Below are positions 33,206-36,718 of a stretch of DNA of 36,718 nt, in pieces. Source of the stretch: Bacteroidaceae bacterium (GTDB lineage Bacteria > Bacteroidota > Bacteroidia > Bacteroidales > Bacteroidaceae); contig JAFQEZ010000012.1 of the NCBI GenBank assembly GCA_017398805.1, forward strand, positions 1 through 36,718, given 5' to 3'. Both the position numbers and the translations under genes were made by a program. Under the pieces are notes generated by a model, which did no database searches, had not been told where the DNA came from, and saw nothing but the letters and a program-made list of their open reading frames with translations. Each line of letters opens with the position of its first letter. Position 1 is the first letter of the stretch.

Positions 33206-33257
33206 CGCATTAAACCGCCTTTTAAAGCAAAAAGCCTTAAAAAGCAGTTTAAATGCG
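33206..33257 (-). terminator. Long imperfect hairpin behind the P5-like gene
   Basis: CGCATTTAAACTGC...GGC and GC...GGCGGTTTAATGCG form a stem of more than 20 bp with one bulge and several wobble pairs. It begins 13 bases past the stop of the P5-like gene on the minus strand, between that gene and the gyrA promoter. It most likely separates the two transcription units, though it lacks a clear T run after it. Confidence 0.55.
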
Positions 33258-33270
33258 TCTGACGGCCTCG

Positions 33271-33678
33271 TCATGAAATTGCCAGTTCCCAACCTTTTTC
33301 AACATCGGTCATTATTGCAGGCACTCCGTTCTCCATGTGCGACATGGCAGAGACAATAGCCTGCATCTCAACTTCATCGCTAATGGAAAGAACCTTTTCC
33401 GGAGGAATACCGCTCTTTTGGGAGACAAAGCGTATATATGCCTCAGTATCATTCTCTATCGGTGGAGCCCAACGGCTTATCCATTGTCGCAATGTCTTGA
33501 GCCTATGCCTGCGACTGTAGTTCATCAGTGTTATGAACGCTGCCCTGTAACCCCAGCTTGCATTGATGAAAGAAAAAAACTCGTTGTCTGTCTGAATTTC
33601 CGACAAGCCTTTCCACTTTGTCCCGTTCCGCCGTATATTCAGCGGATTGTTGTTTCTTAAACCTCGTGAGATTTTCAT
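33271..33678 (-). CDS. Phage-P5-like structural/lytic protein homologue
   Basis: A 135-residue protein. RGLRNNNPLNIRRNGTKWKGL at the N terminus and YRAAFITLMNYSRRHRLKTLRQWISRWAPPIENDTEAYIRFVSQKSG in the middle match the 'structural protein P5' family, a small domain present in phage virions and frequent as stand-alone genes in Bacteroidales; it is thought to act on peptidoglycan, though the activity is inferred. It has no signal peptide. The start at 33678 follows a TACATTTG promoter box by only nine bases, giving a very short leader. No other phage gene is present, so it looks domesticated. Confidence 0.8.
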   Translation of the reverse strand: MKISRGLRNNNPLNIRRNGTKWKGLSEIQTDNEFFSFINASWGYRAAFITLMNYSRRHRLKTLRQWISRWAPPIENDTEAYIRFVSQKSGIPPEKVLSISDEVEMQAIVSAMSHMENGVPAIMTDVEKGWELAIS

Positions 33679-33687
33679 TTTTTGATG

Positions 33688-33695
33688 CAAATGTA
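33688..33695 (-). promoter_or_regulatory. -7 box (TACATTTG) of the P5-like gene
   Basis: TACATTTG on the minus strand matches TAnnTTTG exactly and ends nine bases before ATG 33678, implying a leader of only a few bases. Confidence 0.6.
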
Positions 33696-33776
33696 CAATC
33701 GGTCGGAAAAATCGAAATGCTACGTTACTAATCTAAGTTTGTCTGTCAAGATGACATTGCTCTCAAATAAAAATCT

Positions 33777-33784
33777 TATCTTCG
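33777..33784 (+). promoter_or_regulatory. Candidate -7 box (TATCTTCG) of trmD
   Basis: TATCTTCG is the same variant as at ribE, pyrK and the thioesterase gene. A TTG lies 17 bases upstream (33757-33759), slightly short of the usual spacing. The start codon is 58 bases downstream. Confidence 0.6.
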
Positions 33785-33786
33785 CG

Positions 33787-33812
33787 GATGAAACAGCACA
33801 AGCTGTTTCATC
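33787..33812 (+). promoter_or_regulatory. Perfect 11-bp hairpin at the 5' end of the trmD leader
   Basis: GATGAAACAGC (33787-33797) and GCTGTTTCATC (33802-33812) pair perfectly around ACAA. It begins two bases after the -7 box, so it would be at or next to the 5' end of the mRNA. No T run follows, so it is not a terminator. Confidence 0.65.
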
Positions 33813-33842
33813 ACAAATTGAATTTACAAAACTATATTTTAT

Positions 33843-34517
33843 ATGAGAGTTGACATAATTACAACCTTTCCTGAGATGATGGAAAGTTTTTTCAATTCGT
33901 CAATTATGGGACGCGCACAGCGTAACGGTTACGCAGAAATTTGTTTACATAATTTACGTGATTATACAACGGACAAGCATCGCAAGACCGATGATTATCC
34001 TTTTGGCGGATGCGCCGGACTCGTTATGAAGATTGAACCGATTGACAACTGTATAAAACATCTCAAGGCTCAACGCGACTACGATGAGGTCATTTACACC
34101 ACTCCTGACGGGCAGGTTTTTGACCAGCCAATGGCAAATTCGCTCTCAATGAAGCAGAATCTCATTTTTTTGTGCGGTCACTACAAAGGAATAGACCATA
34201 GAATCCGCGAACACTTGATTACCAAAGAGATAAGCATTGGCGACTACGTTCTTACGGGTGGCGAATTGGCTGTCGAGGTAATTTGCGACGCAGTTATTCG
34301 CCTAATTCCGGGTGTAATTTCGGACGAAACTTCGGCACTTAGCGACTCTTTCCAGGACAATTTGCTCGCTCCGCCGGTTTACACACGCCCTGCTGAGTAT
34401 AACGGATGGAAAGTACCTGATGTTTTGCTCTCGGGACACGAGGCCAAGATACGCCAATGGGAGTTCGAACAGTCACTTGAACGTACAAAGATGCTCCGTC
34501 CCGACCTTTTGAAGTAA
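33843..34517 (+). CDS. trmD: tRNA (guanine(37)-N1)-methyltransferase
   Basis: A 224-residue SPOUT-class methyltransferase that uses SAM to make m1G37 in tRNAs reading CNN codons, which prevents frameshifting. [25 protein letters not shown] at the start, the SAM-binding trefoil-knot region [12 protein letters not shown]...[26 protein letters not shown], and [41 protein letters not shown] are the family's conserved blocks. Length is slightly below the E. coli protein (255). It is alone here rather than in a rimM-trmD-rplS cluster. Its leader carries a perfect hairpin at the predicted 5' end, and a bidirectional terminator lies between it and pyrD. Confidence 0.97.
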   Translation: MRVDIITTFPEMMESFFNSSIMGRAQRNGYAEICLHNLRDYTTDKHRKTDDYPFGGCAGLVMKIEPIDNCIKHLKAQRDYDEVIYTTPDGQVFDQPMANSLSMKQNLIFLCGHYKGIDHRIREHLITKEISIGDYVLTGGELAVEVICDAVIRLIPGVISDETSALSDSFQDNLLAPPVYTRPAEYNGWKVPDVLLSGHEAKIRQWEFEQSLERTKMLRPDLLK

Positions 34518-34600
34518 TCATGAATTTTATTTACATGTTACATTCGTATATACAAAAGTAAACAAGCAATTTTATCGCTATTCATATGTAATCACACAAC

Positions 34601-34631
34601 AAAAAGCAGCAACCTCAAGTTGCTGCTTTTT
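34601..34631. terminator. Bidirectional terminator between trmD and pyrD
   Basis: AAAAAGCAGCAAC (34601-34613) pairs with GTTGCTGCTTTTT (34619-34631) around the loop CTCAA, a 13-bp stem with A and T tracts on either side. It serves both convergent genes. Confidence 0.92.
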
Positions 34632-34742
34632 GCATTCATGTTTCCAATAAAAGGAAAAACCTTTTTCTTTTATCCAGTATTGTTTCGCTACATAATTGAC
34701 AAATGAACAAGTTGCTTTTTGCCGGTTTGAGAAATTATCAGT

Positions 34743-35654
34743 TTATACCTCAAGAGCACCTATAAGTTCATTAATAGAGTTCATTTTGTGGCGCACAAGA
34801 TAATCCTCGATATAATCGACAATCTCGCCGGTAACGGCAGGATTCATGAAGTTGGCCGTACCGACTTCTATGGCACTTGCTCCTGCGAGCAGGAACTCCA
34901 CTGCATCGGCACCTGTTGTGATACCGCCGATACCGACAACAGGAATCTTGACAGCCTTTGCAACCTGCCATACCATGCGTAATGCGATAGGCTTGACCGC
35001 AGGACCGCTCATACCGCCAGTGATGGTTGATAGCACCGGACGGCGTTTCTCGGAGTCAATCGCCATACCCAGCAGAGTGTTGATGAGCGACACACTATCA
35101 GCACCGGCACCTTCTACCGCACGGGCAATCTCTGTTATGTCGGTAACGTTAGGAGAAAGCTTCACGATAAGAGTCTTGGGATATGCTTTACGCACTGCAG
35201 AGACAACCTCGGCTGCAGATGCCGCCTGCACACCGAAAGCCATACCTCCCTGTTTCACATTAGGACAAGAGATATTAAGTTCAATTCCAGGGATTTTATC
35301 AAGTGCAGCAACCTTCTCTGCGCAAGCAACATAATCCTCGATGCATGCGCCTGATACGTTCACAATCACGTTCGTGTCAAGATCCTTGAGTTGAGGATAT
35401 ATATTCCGGGCAAAATAATCGACACCCTTGTTCTGCAAGCCTACAGCATTTAGCATACCCATAGGAGTCTCCGCACTACGCGGATATGCATTGCCTTCGC
35501 GGTGATTAAGGGTTGTACCTTTTACTATGAAACCACCCAACTTGTTCAGGTCAACGAAATCGGCAAATTCAAGTCCGTAGCCGAATGTTCCCGATGCGGT
35601 CATAACCGGATTCTTAAGTTCAAGACCGCCAATTTTTACATCTGTCTTTACCAT
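34743..35654 (-). CDS. pyrD: Dihydroorotate dehydrogenase, class 1B catalytic subunit
   Basis: A 303-residue cytosolic flavoprotein. It oxidises dihydroorotate to orotate in pyrimidine synthesis with FMN, passing electrons to Pyr[13 protein letters not shown] near the start, [13 protein letters not shown] with the catalytic Cys of class 1B enzymes, [10 protein letters not shown], and the C-terminal phosphate loop [28 protein letters not shown] identify it. Length fits PyrDB. Its start overlaps the end of pyrK by seven bases, so translation is coupled, which suits a 1:1 heterotetramer that uses NAD as the acceptor. Confidence 0.97.
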   Translation of the reverse strand: MVKTDVKIGGLELKNPVMTASGTFGYGLEFADFVDLNKLGGFIVKGTTLNHREGNAYPRSAETPMGMLNAVGLQNKGVDYFARNIYPQLKDLDTNVIVNVSGACIEDYVACAEKVAALDKIPGIELNISCPNVKQGGMAFGVQAASAAEVVSAVRKAYPKTLIVKLSPNVTDITEIARAVEGAGADSVSLINTLLGMAIDSEKRRPVLSTITGGMSGPAVKPIALRMVWQVAKAVKIPVVGIGGITTGADAVEFLLAGASAIEVGTANFMNPAVTGEIVDYIEDYLVRHKMNSINELIGALEV

Positions 35655-36415
35655 TTCAGTTCATCTATTGAAAATACCGGACCATCTGTACACACACACT
35701 TATGTCCCTCCTTTGTGTCCTCGACACAGCAGAGACAGGCACCCAGGCCGCAGGCCATCCTGTTCTCAAGGGAGACATCGCAACCGATCCCTTTCTCACG
35801 GGCATATCTTGCAACAGAGAGCATCATCGGCTTTGGACCACAAGTATATATATGGTCAAAATTCTCGCCCAATACCGAGTGGTTGGTTACATATCCCTTC
35901 TCGCCCAATGTAGCATCCTCTGTGGTGTATTCGACACGTCCTAAAGCCTCATACGCCTCTCTGAGATAGAGATCCTTTGCCGAACGCGCACCGATGAGAA
36001 TAACGAAGTCGCATCCGCGTGCTTTCAGTTCCTGGGCAAGATAATATAATGGAGCAGATCCAACACCGCCACCTACAAGCAGATAGCGTTTGCCGGCACC
36101 TTCAGGCAGAGCGAATCCGTTCCCGAGAGGCATAAGTGTATTGACCTTGTCACCAACCTTCAAAGAACCCAACCATCGTGTTCCGTCACCGACGAGCTGG
36201 ACAAGGAAACCGACCTCATTCTTTGCTGCATCGAAACTATGCACCGAGATTGGACGGCGCAACATTACTGTAGGAGTGCCGTCGATACGCAACTCCGCAA
36301 ACTGTCCCGGCCTGGTGTCGGGCAGAGGTTTGCCGCAGCCCATAACCAACAGCACACAGTTGGCATTCACATGCTGCACCTCTTTTATTGTCAAATCGAC
36401 AAGAACCTTTTTCAT
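35648..36415 (-). CDS. pyrK: Dihydroorotate dehydrogenase B, electron-transfer subunit
   Basis: A 255-residue ferredoxin-reductase-like protein carrying FAD and a [2Fe-2S] cluster; it passes electrons from PyrD to NAD. The FAD domain ([11 protein letters not shown], motif RxxS near residue 55) is followed by the NAD-binding [19 protein letters not shown] region. The cluster cysteines are in [29 protein letters not shown] near 220-248. The order pyrK-pyrD, with a seven-base overlap, is normal for this phylum. It is the first gene of the operon, behind a TATCTTCG box. Confidence 0.96.
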   Translation of the reverse strand: MKKVLVDLTIKEVQHVNANCVLLVMGCGKPLPDTRPGQFAELRIDGTPTVMLRRPISVHSFDAAKNEVGFLVQLVGDGTRWLGSLKVGDKVNTLMPLGNGFALPEGAGKRYLLVGGGVGSAPLYYLAQELKARGCDFVILIGARSAKDLYLREAYEALGRVEYTTEDATLGEKGYVTNHSVLGENFDHIYTCGPKPMMLSVARYAREKGIGCDVSLENRMACGLGACLCCVEDTKEGHKCVCTDGPVFSIDELKW

Positions 36416-36456
36416 AATAATATATCAAATAGTGTTATCTTATATTTCAATAATCG

Positions 36457-36464
36457 CGAAGATA
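36457..36464 (-). promoter_or_regulatory. -7 box (TATCTTCG) of the pyrK-pyrD operon
   Basis: TATCTTCG on the minus strand, 41 bases ahead of ATG 36415. The -33 element is weak. No PyrR-type or other attenuator is visible in the short leader. Confidence 0.6.
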
Positions 36465-36545
36465 GCATATTTTTGAATCAGTATCAGGATTTTGCCCTAA
36501 ATATTTTCGGAAAAGAGAATAAACCAACCGGTCATATAAAGCAAA

Positions 36546-36575
36546 CAAGAGGGTGACCCGAAAGTCATCCTCTTG
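36546..36575 (-). terminator. Terminator for a gene right of the window
   Basis: CAAGAGGGTGAC (36546-36557) and GTCATCCTCTTG (36564-36575) form a 12-bp stem (one G-U pair) with loop CCGAAA. On the minus strand it is followed by TTTGCTTTA, so it should end a transcript from beyond 36718. It is the unsplit form of the GGGTGAC...GTCACCC arms seen at 27357-27559. Confidence 0.7.
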
Positions 36576-36580
36576 TTGTT

Positions 36581-36718
36581 GGGGGTGAATAAAAAGCAAA
36601 GTTCAAGGCTTGTGCAAGTGAGCTAAACATAAAGTTTACTTTAATGTTTTACAGCGAACGAAGCCAAGGCTCGCCGCAGGCAGTGCGCTTGTGCAGGCTT
36701 CAAAACCGCAACCGACGC
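36581..36718. repeat. Dispersed repeat, second family member, cut by the window edge
   Basis: GGGGGTGA at 36581 followed by AAAAAGCAAA resembles the start of the 27355 element. The block 36613-36661 (TGCAAGTGAGCTAAACATAA followed by AGTTTACTTTAATGTTTTAC) resembles, in the opposite orientation, 27403-27455. It is non-coding as far as seen; it continues past the edge. Confidence 0.6.

Noticed and set aside
33843..34517. trmD as part of a rimM-trmD-rplS operon
   Set aside because: Neither partner is adjacent; trmD stands alone here.

Overview
The window looks like chromosome from a member of the order Bacteroidales (Bacteroidota). The reasons are the promoters, which are TTTG-N19-21-TAnnTTTG boxes with variants such as TATCTTCG upstream of most transcription units; the weak or absent Shine-Dalgarno sequences; the outer-membrane proteins that end in an aromatic residue; and the gene content (type Vd patatin barrel, FadL-like porin, DUF3298 lipoprotein, class 1B dihydroorotate dehydrogenase, TPR protein behind gyrA). 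The genus cannot be fixed from the sequence alone. Nearly all genes are core or housekeeping genes. The accessory material is a cut-off ISL3-type transposase at the left edge and several intergenic repeat families.

Layout. 1-425: transposase tail and a tRNA-Arg(ACG) on the minus strand. 426-3738: a patatin/Omp85 fusion protein and an acidic EF-hand protein, both minus. 3920-6040: a plus-strand operon of riboflavin synthase, nitroreductase, a NifX/NafY-like protein and an unknown protein. 6142-7482: FadL-like porin. 7483-8090: repeat-rich gap. 8091-10206: minus-strand operon of a DUF3298 lipoprotein, rsmG and a metallo-beta-lactamase-fold hydrolase with overlapping ends. 10331-12849: plus-strand YtxH-like, holin-like and tiny-protein trio, then rmuC and a small membrane protein, followed by a palindromic repeat cluster. 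13077-16799: minus-strand operon of a BASS transporter, a PlsC-type acyltransferase and a BamA/TamA-like barrel. 16945-19271: minus-strand SDR and class 3 aldehyde dehydrogenase pair. 19394-20731: MscS-type channel. 20830-21234: thioesterase, followed by a candidate structured RNA. 21534-24642: ispE (minus), a cytosolic patatin (plus) and a tRNA-dihydrouridine synthase (minus). 24798-29147: a long Sel1-repeat protein and a class I/II aminotransferase, both plus, separated by a repeat-rich gap. 29243-33678: gyrA with a downstream TPR gene, and a phage-P5-like protein, all minus. 33843-34517: trmD. 34743-36415: pyrK-pyrD. 36416-36718: promoter, a terminator and a repeat cut by the window edge.

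Themes. Membrane and lipid biology recur: two patatins, an acyltransferase, two Omp85-type barrels, a FadL homologue, an SDR/ALDH3 pair suited to fatty alcohol and aldehyde oxidation, a thioesterase and an MscS channel. Flavin biology recurs too: riboflavin synthase next to a flavin-dependent nitroreductase, Dus, and PyrD/PyrK. I found no convincing new defence system, CRISPR array or prophage. The most interesting unexplained signals are a ~140-nt structured RNA candidate after the thioesterase, a terminator-like hairpin whose arms are split by ~190 bp, related repeats at 27.4 kb and 36.6 kb in opposite orientation, a palindrome inside the putative gyrA promoter, and a hairpin at the predicted 5' end of the trmD mRNA.
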